A stretch of 64,000 nt of DNA from Micractinium sp. NFX-FRZ (Eukaryota; Chlorophyta; Trebouxiophyceae; Chlorellales; Chlorellaceae). The stretch's first letter is position 1; the number at the start of each line of letters is the position of its first letter. Location: NCBI GenBank assembly GCA_029339195.1, contig JAPTJF010000284.1, positions 8,445 to 72,444 on the forward strand, read 5' to 3'. Both the position numbers and the translations under genes were made by a program. The notes beneath the pieces were generated by a model. The model was given only the letters and a program-made list of their open reading frames with translations, made no database searches and was not told the DNA's origin. Below are positions 34,178 to 45,445 of this stretch, one piece after another.

Positions 34178-35781
34178 ATGGACATGGAGACCGGCGAACA
34201 GCAAGCACAAGAGCTGCCCCTGCATGTGTTGTCAGAGCTAGTTCTCTCACAGGAGGTGCTGAGCGCCAGGGATCTCGCGGCTTGCGCACGGTGAGCTGGA
34301 GGGGCGGCGGCGCGCCGGCGGCCGCTCGGGGGGTGCTTTGTGCAGTTTGCGTGCACACGCGCCTTGCAGCTTCCAGCCAGAGTTGGCTGCATGCAACTCA
34401 CGGAACATGGCTCCACTGCATCCCTGGCAGGGTGAGCACATCCTGGAGGGCAGCAGCGGAGCAGGACGCGCCCTGGGCAGCGGCACGCCGCCGCGACTTC
34501 CCCGCCGCGGCACATGCCACGGTGGCTGTTCTTTTAGAGCGGGTTCGTGGCAGTCAGCGGCTAGGGCTGGAGCCGATGCCTCTGCAGCAGAATCAGACGC
34601 TGCTGCAGTGCAGTGCTGAGAAGAAAGTGTACCGCTGGCTGGCAGCACCCTCGGCCTGCGACCGCTGCGGGCAGGTGCGCAGCGCTGCTCTGCAAGATGC
34701 GCGGTCGCGCACCATGTCACTTGTTGTGGGTGGAACCTGCCTGTGCAGGCCAAGTGCATACGGTGCAATGCACAACCAGGGCTGCCGCCCCTCCTGCCCT
34801 GCCTGTGCAGGACTTCACAGACGGCACCAACACGCCCACCAGCTGCTGCTACCACTCTGGCATCCTGTGAGCAGGAAGAGGGGGCCCTTGGTTGATTGGA
34901 GGTAGCTCCTTGAGTGGAGGCTGAGAATGGTGGGGGCCTTGGCTGGTGCCCTTGGTAGGGGGGGTGAGATGGCAAGCCTGGTTTACTTGTTATAGTATAC
35001 TTGTTACAGCTGTCATTGCGTTTGAGATGGGGGGCCTTGGCCGGGTGTGGAGGTGTGTGGGGGCCTGTCAGCGCTGCTCCCCCCAGGTCACCACATCGCC
35101 TCGCTCACCGCCTGCTGCTATGTGTGTGCGACACGCAGGTTCAGCGGCGGCCAGCTGAACGGCACCGGGCTGCGCTTCACGTGCTGCAACCGGCGGGCGC
35201 ACCACATCCCAAACGGCAGCCGCGACTCAAACGGCTGCTGCCACGCCTTCCATGCGGGAAGCGCCTCCGCCTGGCAGCGCCACGGCACGGTGAGTGGGCG
35301 CGGCCTGCTGGCTGGCTGGCTGGCTGGCTGATTCTTGCTGCTGGCTCGGCAGGGCACAAGGGGATGCGGGCCGTGCAAGCTGGTGCGGGGGAGGCGGGAG
35401 ATGGTGGCCACTCAGCCAGCGTACTCTGAATCCGAATGGGGGCATGCATATCATGAAGGTGAATGGGCACACAGCGGGTGCCAGGGCGGCGGAGTCACAA
35501 GCCTCCACCCCCCTAATTTGTTTGCCTGCTGCACCGCTGCACCACAGGGCGTCCAGCCCCGCGAGCCGGTGCTTGAAAGCGCCCCAAGCGGCAGCGGCAG
35601 CGCCAGCAGCGGCAGCGGCAGCGCGAGCCCCGCCAGTGGGAGCGCGCCCAGCAGCCTCCCTCGCTCATACCCCTGGCTCACCACCTCACGCCAAGCAGCC
35701 GTGGAGTGGCACCCCAACCAGCAGCCAGGCCGGCTGGAGCTGCCCTCCCGCCTCCTGCTGGGCAGCAGCAGCAGGGACTGA
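34178..35781 (+). CDS. F-box protein with C-terminal Cys/His-rich region
   Basis: Five exons: 34178-34290, 34431-34674, 34811-34866, 35139-35289, 35548-35781; phases close to 265 aa. The N-terminal 60 residues read as an F-box (LPLHVLSELVLSQEVLSARDLAACARVSTSWRAAAEQD...RRDFP): leucines early, then the A-C-A-R-V-S-x-x-W-R-A-A-A core. The F-box core is cut by intron 1 at the Arg codon. F-box proteins recruit substrates to SCF ubiquitin ligases through SKP1. Downstream comes a CDRCGQ knuckle, SCCYHSGIL, FTCCNRRAHH and CCHAFHAGSASAW, spaced like a zinc-binding module, then a Ser/Gly/Pro-rich tail. I do not recognise a named family for this combination. The gene follows the Ycf45-like gene on the same strand by 390 bp and converges with the TPR gene. 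Confidence 0.8.
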
Positions 35782-36279
35782 GCAGCGACCCAGCGGCCGG
35801 CAGGCCAGGGCTGGCTGGCTGGCATTGCTGACGGTTCCTGGCAGCAGCCTCTTTGCGCAACCTGTGCTGCTCTCAATGTACTTTCACACGATCTCGTACT
35901 ATCACCATGACCTTGCTCTGTGTACTGCCCACAGTCCTGTACCCTCCCATTGCAATCTGCTGCCGACCCATGTATCCTTCCCCCCTCCTTCTTCTGCCGA
36001 CCCATGCATTGTTATCATATCCCTCCCTCCATCCACCCATCCATCGATTTGCCCCGCTCAACATGCCTGGTTACACAAGCGGGGTTGCCCCAACACAGAT
36101 ATTGAGAGGAGGCGAAGCCTCAGAGGGAAGCTGTTGCACACACTAGAGGGGTCGATCAGAAGGCGGCAAGCCGGGGCGCAGTGTCGTGAGGCAACAGGGA
36201 GCAGGTGCCTGGGGTGAGAGCTCAAATTGCGTCAGAGGACGGACATCACAAAGGCCCACGGGAGGAGTAAGCAAGCCCG
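35782..36279. other. Convergent 3' intergenic region
   Basis: About 500 bp between the convergent F-box and TPR genes. Pyrimidine-rich with short CC(A/G)ACCCATG repeats (35966-36007). No gene seen; expected to hold both 3' UTRs. Confidence 0.6.
36071..36075 (-). terminator. TGTAA poly(A) signal of the TPR gene
   Basis: TTACA on the + strand, 205 nt beyond the TPR stop codon. Confidence 0.55.
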
Positions 36280-38103
36280 TCAGAAGAGGCCCAGGAAGCC
36301 CTTGCCCTGGGCGGGGGCGGGGCGCTCAAAGCGCTTCATGACGCCCTCAAACCGCGCGTCGGCACGCAGCGCCTGGAGCGCAAGGCGAGAAAGGGGGGGC
36401 ACGGGGGAGGATGAGCATGCGGTCAACGCCTCTGGGGTCCCATTCGGCACTGGACACGTGACCACCGCGCAGCTTTGTCCGGAGCACACAACATGTGTGC
36501 ACAACTCCACACCAGCGCACAACGTCGCACCACAGTACAACACAGGACTCCATTCAGAGCACGCTCAGAGTACACTTGCAACCACAGTACGCCTGTACGG
36601 TCAGAGAGCACACAGTCAGAGCACACGCAGTCAGAGCACCCACCTCCAGGTCGGGGTCGGCACGAAGCTGGTCAAAGTTGCGGTAACCTGCAGGGCAGAG
36701 GGCGGGTGGAGCAGGGGGCGCGCTGTCGCTGTGGTGCTGCGCTGCGCTGCACTGCGCTGTGGCATGCCATGCTGTGCTATGCAACATTCTTGTGCCGGCA
36801 TGGCATGTGGGTAGGGGTCGCAAAGCACTAGAAGGAGCAGCGTGCAGGAGCGGCCTGTCCGGGCAGGCGTGCACACAGCATGCACCCTGCTCCACGGCGC
36901 CAGCAATGCCCACCAGGCAGATCAGAATGAGATGAAAGTACCAACACCCCGGACCAGCACTGCAGCTGACGGCACCAGCTGGTGCCAACTGATAGCAGCG
37001 GGCACGACGCTACAGCGCCACCAGCGGCCACCAGCCTGGTGTTGACCCCTCCCAGCCGGCCCTGCTGACCCTGCCCCCCACCCTGCCCTCCCCTAATATC
37101 TACGCACCCTGCTCCACTGCGCCGGCAATGGCCACCAGCCCGTTGTCAATGTCTCCCAGCTGGCTGCGGCAGCAGGCGATGTTGTACAGTGCCGAAGTCA
37201 GCTCGCCCTCCGAGAGCGCCTGCAAGGAGACCGCGTTGTGCATGGCAGCAGTGCGGGTGTTGGCAAGCATTTAGGGTTTACGTTGACAGAACCCAATCAT
37301 GTTGACAAGCATGCGGGACAGGGGCGACACAACAAGCACGGCAGCAACAACGGTGTCACAAGCATGTGGGAGAGGGGACAATCTGGGTGAGGAGCGGCCC
37401 AATAACAGGTGCTGTGTCACACAAGCAGGGTGGCTGGAAGCGCAGGGCCCGAAAGGCAAGCGCAGGTTGTGCGGGCTGGAGTCGCACCGGGGGCTTGTCG
37501 CGCCAGCGCTTGAGACCAGTGCCAGGCAGCTCCAGGGCGCGCTCAAAGTACTCCTGCAGGCGGGAGGCACCCCGTGAGTACAACATGGAGTTGGATTGCA
37601 TCACAGCGTCCGTTACTGCCAGAGCTGCATGGCGGAGGGTGCTGCGCTGGCACCGACCAAGTGCCACCGACCAAGCGCCCTTGAAGGACACCAGGTCGTG
37701 GGCATGGCGCTGGCACAGGCGGCTCAGTGCATGGGGCATTAGGTGATGCTGCTTGAGTGAGCTTGGATCAGTATGGCGCAACAGGAAGGGAGGAGAGCAG
37801 AGGGGTAACTGCGGGCGGCACGCTGCCCGCTGCTGGACAGTGCAGGCGTAGCTGGCTGCATATCTCTTCCCCACGCACCTGTGCCTGTGCCCAGTTGCCA
37901 GCATTGCTAAACTTTAGTCCAATCGCAATGGCGCCGCGCGCATCCTCCGGCTCCACAGCCGCTGCGGCCAGCAGGTCGTCGGCGGCTCGGCAGCGGAGGT
38001 GCCGGCGCTGTGGTGCCAGGACGGCCGCCTGCCGCGGCGCGGCCGTGCGCCGGGGCTGTGCAGGTGTGAAGGCTGCGCGGATCGTGCAGGCGGACAGCAG
38101 CAT
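36280..38103 (-). CDS. Small TPR-like protein, probably plastid-targeted
   Basis: Five exons: 38103-37879, 37553-37488, 37219-37108, 36687-36644, 36372-36280; phases close to 179 aa. The first 45 residues are rich in Ala, Arg, Thr and Pro, transit-like. The mature part starts at an AIAIGLKFSNAGNWAQAQ helix. It continues EYFERALELPGTGLKRWRDKPP, then ELTSALYNIACCRSQLGDIDNGLVAIAGAVEQG, GYRNFDQLRADPDLE and ADARFEGVMKRFERP. This order matches a plant/algal family of small TPR-superfamily proteins. The ATG at 38103 gives the transit-like start; an in-frame ATG further upstream (38466) would overlap the PSF3 3' end and is not used. Role unknown; likely protein-protein interaction in the chloroplast. 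Confidence 0.82.
36881..36916. repeat. Intronic copy of TPR-gene exon 3 donor edge
   Basis: Matches 37103-37138 (GCACCCTGCTCCAC-GCGCC-GCAATG) with about four substitutions, offset 222 bp, in intron 3. Confidence 0.88.
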
Positions 38104-38410
38104 GGCTGCGCTTGTGGTGGGAGAGGCTGGGGCGGGAGAGGGCGGGAGAAGCGGTGTGGGCTGCGACAGCAATGGCTCGACCCCTTTGATGTCGACAAAC
38201 ACCGCGGCGTCGCGAAACGCGCGTGATCTGGGGGGCATCATCTGCCGCCCGCCAGTCTGGCGCCCACCTGCAGGCTCCGGTGCCCCCGACCAGCTCGCTG
38301 TGTCCTTGTGTTCGTGCCTGGTTGCAGGTATCTGATGTGTGTCCAATGTGTCATTCATGCAATCTGTCAATGCTATGGGCGCCTGGGCAGGCCGCGGGCG
38401 GCAGGCGTGC

Positions 38411-40140
38411 TCATCCGGGCCGCCGGCTGCTGGGCTGCTCCGCTGCCGCGGGGTTGGCTGCTGCATTCTCGTTGCCGCTGGTGCCCGCGCCGCTCTCCCA
38501 CTTGCGCTTCAGGCTCGCCGCGCGCGTCAAGGGCCGGCTGTCGCCGCTGGTCTTCCAGCGAGAGTAGGCCGCCGACGCCTCTGCCGCCACAGTGAAGAGC
38601 TGCAGGCGGAAGGAAGGGCAAGCCGGGAGGGGCAGGCAGGGAAGGCGGCAACGTGGGCAGATGAAGACGGACAGTGTCGGGCGGCAACGCAGGCAACGAG
38701 AGCTGCACCCCATCATCTGCCATGGACAAGCCTCTGCCGACACCAGGGCAGCACCCACCAGAAGGGCAGCACCCACTACCAGGGCAGCACCCACCATAAG
38801 CGCAGCACCCACCTGGCTCTCCTCGCTGCTGAGCTTGGTCTGGATCTTGGTGGCCTCCAGGCTGCTCTCCACCTGGGGGGCCTTGGTCAGCAGCTCCTGC
38901 ACGTGGCGCAGTGAGGATGGGGAGCAAGGGAGGGACGAATCTAGTAAAAGGAAGGATGAAGGGAGGAGTGCTCAGACCTCAGCAGAACAGAAAAACAGGA
39001 TTGTGGCTGCCTGCTCCTGTACTGAGTGAAGGAATGGCCCTGCCTCCCTTCCCTCCCCTTTCGATCCCCCACCCGGCCAATCAACCAACCTTGTAGCGGC
39101 TGCGGAAGGTGTTGAGGATATAGGCGGGGAAGTCCTCGTCCGCCGTCATGCTGGCCTGCTCTCCGTTGGGTGGGAGGAAGGCGAAGGGGAAGGGGATTGC
39201 AGTCAAGGCTGCAGCAAACGGGCCCTCAGCCGGCCCTGCACCGTCCACCTGAGTGCCTGCACCCTTAGATCATGCCCAGCACCCTTGGCCTGCTGCTGCA
39301 CCCGCCTGCGCCTCCTTCTCTCTCCCCCACCCACCTGCATGGCAGCGTGCAGCCGCGTGGCCACGCTGTAGTAGTGTGGGCACCGCACTTTGAGGTCCTC
39401 GCACCCCGCCCCCGCCTTCATCTTGCGCCGCATCTTGTTGCCGTAGAACACCGGCATGTCCACCTGGCACAGCAGGCACAGCATGGGTGGCAAGCGGGCA
39501 AGGGTCAGTGCGCGACTGGCAGGGAAAAGGGGAGCCTTCACCTTGCCCCGCACCACCCAAAGCCACGCAACTCCTCAAAACAAACCCCGTCGTTGTTTTC
39601 CCTGGCAAGCCCCTCCTCTGCCCACCTGCAACATGTTGCGCCCCGCCATGGGCGGCACCATCCACAGCGGCAGGTCCAGCCGCGCCCCAGGCGCCAGCTC
39701 GGGGCGGTCGCTGCTGGGGTCTATGACCGTGCCCACGCCTGCGGGAGGGGAGCCAAGGCAGCAGGGAGGCAGAGGGCAGAAGAAGAGGTACATGGGTGAG
39801 CAGGCGGGCAGGGCAAGGGAGGGCTCAGGCGGGCAGGTGGGCAGGTGGGGCGCAGCTCACCACCGCTGTGCTGCCTGCAGCAGACAGCAGGCGAGGAACC
39901 ACCTGCTTCGGACGGCAGTGACCCCAGTTTCACTCCCTTTCCACATTGGACGCTTTACAGTACAACCACCCACCTGTGCTGCCATGGACTAGGCGCACCG
40001 GCACTTCCACCCCTCCACCTCCCAACCCACTCTACAAGGTTTTCCCCCGGCCACCACCTACCTGTGCATCCGTGCACCAGGCGCACCGGCACCAGCGTCT
40101 CCTCCGCCAGGATGGCAGGCACCGAGTAATAGTCTGCCAT
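38411..40140 (-). CDS. PSF3: GINS complex subunit PSF3
   Basis: PSF3 is one of four GINS subunits; with MCM2-7 and CDC45 it forms the CMG replicative helicase in the nucleus. Six exons: 40140-40062, 39738-39626, 39463-39335, 39155-39090, 38896-38813, 38599-38411; phases close to 219 aa, the usual size for the family. The N-terminus MADYYSVPAILAEE.LVPV is the PSF3 hallmark. It is followed by DPSSDRPELAPGARLDLPLWM, the VDMPVFYGNKMRRKMKA block, and FPAYILNTFRSRYKELL. The C-terminal tail after about residue 180 is low complexity and poorly conserved. The start is fixed by homology. It lies on the same strand as, and about 300 bp upstream of, the TPR gene, and 200 bp downstream of RPC9. Confidence 0.93.
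38745..38816. repeat. 18-bp x4 minisatellite grown from PSF3 exon 5 donor
   Basis: Four exact-length units of AGGGCAGCACCCACCANN. The last unit (38799-38816) contains the real exon 5 donor at 38813/38812, so the other three are donor-edge copies in intron 5. Confidence 0.92.
39971..40006. repeat. Intronic copy of PSF3 exon 1 donor edge
   Basis: Matches 40059-40094 (CCTGTGC ... AGGCGCACCGGCAC), offset 88 bp, in intron 1. Confidence 0.85.
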
Positions 40141-40338
40141 GGTGCTTGCTGCTGCTGCTGCTGGGTACTGGAAATTGGTACCGCTAAATAGTACTGCTGC
40201 TGCTGGTAGGTGGTGCTAGTAGGTACTGCTGCTGCAAGCGCTGCTGGTACAGTGCCTGCCTGCCTGCCTGCCTGCCTGCCTAGCCTAGCTAGCGAGCGCT
40301 ACACCGCGGCGTCTACAAGGTCTGCTGCTGGGTGCTGC

Positions 40339-41723
40339 TCAGGCGCTCAGCAGGTGTTGCTGCACCAGCGCCAGGAGCTCCTCAATCTGCGCCTCCTCAA
40401 ACCGCTCCTCGCAGTCCTCGATGCACTGCAGGCAGGGGCGGGACGGGGGCAGCAGGGCAGAGGTCAGCGTGGCACAGCACAGCACACGAGGGAGCTCCCT
40501 GTGAAGGAGCCTCCTCAGAACCCTCCTCACGGAAGCATGTCATGCTGACCTGCCCCTCCCCCCACGCTACGCCAATGGCACCACAACAATCCACCAAATC
40601 AGCGCTGTGTGCTGCCCAGCCCACCAGGAAGATCTCCACCACTGAGGGGGGCCTGTGGTTGATCAGCTGCACAATCTCGCTCTTGGTCAGCTGGAAGGGC
40701 TGCAGGCGCATGGGGATGGGGAGAGGCAGCTGGTTGGTGAGTGGACTGGCCAGGAGCAGGGGCCGGGGCAGGCTGTGCAGTGTTGATTTGGATGGGAAGC
40801 AGGGGCAGGGGTGGGAGCAAAGATGAGGGGTACGCGTAAGGTAAGTGACAGGAGGTCGACACATGCGCCGAGATGTTGAAGTGGGCAGGGAAACGAGGGG
40901 GGTCGAAATAATCCAGAACAGGGGCAGGGGCAGGGGCAGGGCAGGGCAGGGCAGGGTGCCAGTGACGCTCGAGAGGGGCAGTGTGCGCAGCGGCGGCGGG
41001 AAGTCTGCAAGCCAGAGGCCCCTCATCCCCAGCCAGAAGGCTCCACAGCACAGCAACCTTGCCCCCCTCCCACGCACCTTGACCCCCTCGATGAAAGCTG
41101 CCAGCTGCTCCCGGCCCTTGAAGGTGCCTGCGCTCTGCTGCAGCAGCGCTGTGTAGGCCTGCAAGCGAGCAAGGGGCGGCCGGAGGCGGCACACCCAGGT
41201 GCAGGCAGAGTGAGGCAGCGAAGACGCACACAGCCGCCCAGGGCTGCTGCCATGCTCTACAGCGAAAGAAGCAGTCGCATATACCAACGGCACATGCAAA
41301 CACTGCATGCAGCCGGCACGTAGTTTTCAAACACGCGCCTCCACCCCGCCTGCAAGCACACAACATCAGCCCAGCACCCACCGCCCTTTGGCCCGCACCT
41401 GAATCTCCGAGGGAGTGGCGCGGCTGATCACCGGCTGCTTGTCTGCCTCCCTGTCCTTGAGCACTGCCAGAACCTCGTCGTTGGAGAGCAGGCCAAGGTT
41501 CTCTTCCACACTGCAAGGCGCGGCGAGTGGCGGGCAGCGGCGGCAGGCGGCGGTGGGCAGCAGCAGCGGCCCACTTGAACTGCCAGCCCCGGGCGGGCGG
41601 GCATTCGCGTCTGCCTGCTCGGCGCGGCTGGCCCGATAGTGTTCCGCAACGCGGCGCACAGTCAGGCTGTCAAGGCGGGCAAAAGAGGCCGCTGTCAGCA
41701 TGCAGCGCGCCTCACATCTTCAT
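40339..41723 (-). CDS. RPC9: RNA polymerase III subunit RPC9 (CRCP family)
   Basis: RPC9 pairs with RPC8 in the stalk of RNA polymerase III. Five exons: 41723-41716, 41510-41399, 41158-41078, 40690-40625, 40425-40339; phases close to 117 aa. Exon 1 is only 8 nt (ATGAAGAT) with a GTGAGG donor. Joining it to exon 2 gives MKIVEENLGLLSNDEVLAVL, the family's canonical start (MKxxxANxGLLSNxEVL). Exon 3 carries EQLAAFIEGVK, exon 4 LTKSEIVQLINHRPPSVVEI (the HRP motif is diagnostic), and exon 5 EERFEEAQIEELLALV. At 117 aa it is shorter than human CRCP (148), lacking only the acidic tail. An alternative reading starting at 41701 without the micro-exon would give an unrelated Ala/Arg-rich N-terminus. 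Confidence 0.9.
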
Positions 41724-42679
41724 AGACACGCAGGGGACCGCTGGTGCCGCTCTGAGATGCTCGTAAGCCCTTTGCAGCAGGTGGCTAGCGCAGGAGGCCT
41801 CCTCACGGGCCGCAAAGTTGGTTGGCGTTGCCCAGTGGCGCTAGTCTCCTGCCTCGCTTTAACAATGCTGGAGCGTCGCCAGGAGCAGTAGCAATGCAAA
41901 CACGCTGCGGAGGGTCGCGACTGCTGGACGGGAAGCCAAGGTTTTTGAGCGGCGCCCGTCCCGCCCCGCCAGCTCACCATACTGACGCTGCGCCGGTTCC
42001 GGTGCCAGTGCAAGCTAGCAAGGCTGCACAGAATCCAAATGCGGCTCTTCCGTAATGCGCACAAGAACTCTAAATCAAGCACATGAGTACCTGCTGTGGT
42101 TTAAGCGGAAATGGTGGCGGTTGGCAGCGGCACATGGTCACCGCGGTTGCGCCGGTGTGCCGACTGCTGGGCCGTTGATGCGAGACTGATGCAAGTCAAC
42201 CTGAGGTCGAGGACCGTAGGTCGCGGAACGCCCCTGCTGGCAGAAGCCTGGTGTTTCCCCCCATCCGCCTGCTGCCTCACGTGTCACTGTACGCCCCGCA
42301 GCGCATGCAACATGGGTGACCTCCTCCCACCCTGGCTCATCACACCCAAATGACACAGCTAGCAGCACTCGTGACCGAGGCACAAAGCAGAGAACAAGTA
42401 CAAGCCACGTTTGCAAGCAACGAGGACACACACAACGCTTCTGGCAGGCAGTGGAGCAGTGACACGGTGCAGCAGTGTGACAGCCGCAGCGGGAGACACC
42501 TTGCCAGCACACTGGGTGCCGCTGCGCAGCCGCCGTTGTGGCACTGCAAACTGTGTTGGCAGCTCTCAAAGTGTCACAGGTCTGACAGGCCTTATGTGTG
42601 CCACTCCTTAGCAATGTAGTGGAAGGATCTGATCCATCCGAGCAGCCCCAGGTGCCGCTGTGCCCCGCCGGGTGCCGCC
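41724..42679. other. Intergenic, no gene recognised
   Basis: About 950 bp between the RPC9 start and the stop of the first MYND gene. Short ORFs only, no family resemblance; should hold the RPC9 promoter and the MYND 3' UTR. Confidence 0.55.
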
Positions 42680-44959
42680 TCAAGACGCTGAGCGTGACGC
42701 TGCTCGGCACGCCACCTTGTGCTGTCGCCAGTGGCTCACCTGGCAGTCGCGGCTGCAGGCAGGGAATCAGAGTGCAGTAAGAGGAAGCAGTGGGTGCGCT
42801 GCATGTGCCATGCACCTGCCTGGAACTGCGACATGCCCGCTGCATGGCGTGCCGGTGTTCTGACCAGATGCGGCCGGCATGGCACGGTCCCCAATTGTGC
42901 CCCTTCAAGCATGGAGGCCGGCAGAAGGCCCGTGATGCAGCGGCTAGAGGCAGGCACATCGCAGGGCAGACCTCCCCTGCACTACACGTCACACCTGCAG
43001 TACGGGTCTCGCCTGAGGTACAACACCTCTCACCTGCAATAGCCGGCCTGGCGACAGGCGGAGCACAGGCGCAGCTCACAGGCGGCCATGCCGCACCCAA
43101 TGCAGCGCAGGCCCACCGGTTCAGCCACCTCGCCCGCCCCAGGCTCCCTCCGGTGAGCCTGCAAAGCGCTGAAGCTGCCCCCGGCCGAGGCGGTGCCCTG
43201 CAGACACGGTACGTGTCACGGCAGCACAGGGTACGCTTTGGTTGGTTACGGGGCGCTGCACGCTTCCGGGCTTGTGCAACAGCAGGTGCATGCAGGCGGG
43301 GCTGGCATACTGCGGGGGCTGCTGCGGCCAGCGCTCAGCACCCACCTCTGAGTACTCCCGGGCCTCCTGCTCAACCGCCATCCACACGACTTGAGGCAGG
43401 TAGCGCTTGCAGTGCCTGAGTGCCGTGGCGTACTGCAGGGGGGCAGGAGCGGGGGCCACGGGGCAATCAAAATGACTGCCGGCTGTGCGGTGCTAGCAGA
43501 ATCGTGCTAGCATTTCGAGTGCTAGACAACCTTGTCACCTGCCAGTGGGAAAGTACAGTGCCTGCCCAGGGCCAGCGTTGGCCACCTGAGAAGCTCACCT
43601 TGGTGCGCAGAGCCTCCCGCCCTGGCGCGCTCAGCGGCTGCATGCCCAACTTAAGCAGCCGTGGCTTGGTCGCCCAGCATGTGCAGCAGCTGCCGCTTTG
43701 CACAGCCAGTACGACCGTCCCGAGTCCTCCGCCAGCCGTACCGCCCGCTGCAGAAGCTCCACCCCCTCGCACATGCGCCGCACGAATGCAACGTGAGCAG
43801 CGCGGGTGGTAGTGCTGCTACGGCCGCTGCCAGCGCCCGGCAGGGCCCCTGCTATAGCACCCAGCATGTGCCCTGCTGCCAACGCGGCGGCGCACGCGTC
43901 TGCTGTCATGATTGCGAAGCGTGGGTGGGAGGGGTCCGCCTGTGCCATCTGGCGGCACAGCGCCAGCGTCTCCTCCGCTAGTCCCAACTTCCCCTGTGGG
44001 CCAAACGTGTCTGCCGGCAGCTGGTGCATGAGTGCCAGCAGGGCACGCCCCTGGGAGGTGCTGCCAGCACCCAGCCTGTCCTCTTCCCTGATCAGCGCTG
44101 TGCACGCTGCGTAGCACGTCAGCAGGTTGGCCTGGCGCAGAGCGCCCAGCGTGAGGCGCCGCTCCTCGGGCGCCCCCGCCTGCGCCGCTGCCAGCTGGCG
44201 CTCGTAGGCTGCTGCCCGTGCGGGCTGCGACACCTGGCGCTCCACCGCCCCTGCCACGGCGTACGCCAACCTGAAAGACATCCCGGGCTGCATCCCTGGC
44301 GAGCCCTGCCACGTGGCTGCTGACATGGCAGCTTTCAGCAGCGTCAGCAGGGTGTCATCCGGCCAGGAGCGGATGAGATCGCGCAGGGGAGGCTGCTCCA
44401 GCACGGACGTGGCGTTGACTTCGTCTGGGCCGGGCTGCGCCTCGCAGGCAGTGATCAGCGGGTGGCAGTGGGCGGCCCGGGTGCGGAAGTAGCCTGCACC
44501 GGGGGGGGGGCGGGTGGGCGGGCAACAGGGGAGTGGGCAGGGGATCCTTGCATAGCCTGCCCGGCGCTGGCATGTCCCAGGCAGTGGACCTGGGCTTTTA
44601 ATATTCGCACTGCAATACTGTGAACAAAATGAGTCCAAGATTGCAGCTGGCAGGTAAGCGCTTGCAAGGCCGCCAAGCTGCGTCCCGCCCACCTCACCCC
44701 TGTGATGGGCGGGCGTCTCCAGGAAGAGCAGGTGGGCCTTGAGTGCCAGCGCCAGCCCCTGCGTCTGCACGTCTAGGTCTGCAGCACCCACGTTGCGTAT
44801 CGATGGCACCAGCAGATCCAGAGCTTCATCCAGAAGCTGAGAGCAGAGCACATAATCGGCGACGTCGGCGCCGCGCTGCTCTGGCGGCAGCGCCGCCGCC
44901 TTTTCGTAGCGTGCGCGCAGCAGCTCTTCGCCCGCCATGGGCACCGTCGGTGCAGGCAT
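42680..44959 (-). CDS. MYND zinc-finger protein A (frame conflict in the middle)
   Basis: Supported exons: 44959-44698, 44493 to about 43700, about 43640-43599, 43432-43346, 43197-43034, 42752-42680. The long second exon is helical and Ala-rich. The C-terminus is a complete MYND finger split by an intron: CIGC, CSACRQAGYC, then SRDCQVSHWRQHKVAC. MYND fingers bind proline-rich partners. Between 43600 and 43700 the frame must change: the reading SYWLCKAA runs to a stop at 43631, while the next conserved piece (LGMQPLSAPGREALRTK) lies in another frame with no plausible intron between. Either a 1-2 nt indel (real or assembly) or a missed splice event is present. Expected length is about 490 aa. 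It lies tandem to a second MYND gene on the same strand. Confidence 0.7.
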
Positions 44960-45445
44960 GGTGTGCGGGTGCGGCGTGGAGGAAGGGCTGAGTGGGGCTG
45001 GGTGGCCACTGGGTGAAACCTGGGCAGCGGCGCGACCGAACGCTCCAAGTCCTTCGCGCTGGAAAAGCTGTGCCTCAGAACGCAGACCTCGGAAATGAAC
45101 CCACGGCTCCGAGCAGCGCCTCGGTAGCTCGGTGTAAAAACCCCACAGGGCGTGAGGGTGGTGCAGCTTGGCAACAGAACAACCTTGCAGCCTTCAAAGA
45201 CAATACAGCAGCGGCAAGAGGCTGCGCGGGTGGGGGATGAAGAGATCCAGGCTAGGCAGATGGGCAGGCACCTTCCACCCGCTGCCGCCCGCTCCGCACC
45301 CAGCCACTCTTGGCTCTCAACTGACAGTGTGCATGTGACATAAAAACATGGCTCGATTTGCAGAGAGAAATAAGAGCCGGCGACAAGAAGAAAGTGTATC
45401 TTGCATTGCAGGGAGCCTGCCCATTGTACAAGAAGACGTCCGCCC
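44960..45445. other. Short intergenic between tandem MYND genes
   Basis: About 490 bp between the start of MYND gene A and the stop of MYND gene B. I see no gene; it should contain the B 3' UTR and the A promoter. Confidence 0.55.

Noticed and set aside
34738..34810. Possible extra F-box exon with a CIRCNAQPG motif before exon 3
   Set aside because: Including it breaks the phase to exon 3, and no donor follows; only its acceptor resembles that of exon 3.
41716..42082. In-frame extension of RPC9 exon 2 to an ATG at 41701, or a minus frame at 41720-42082
   Set aside because: Both give N-termini unlike RPC9, whereas the 8-nt exon restores the conserved start exactly.
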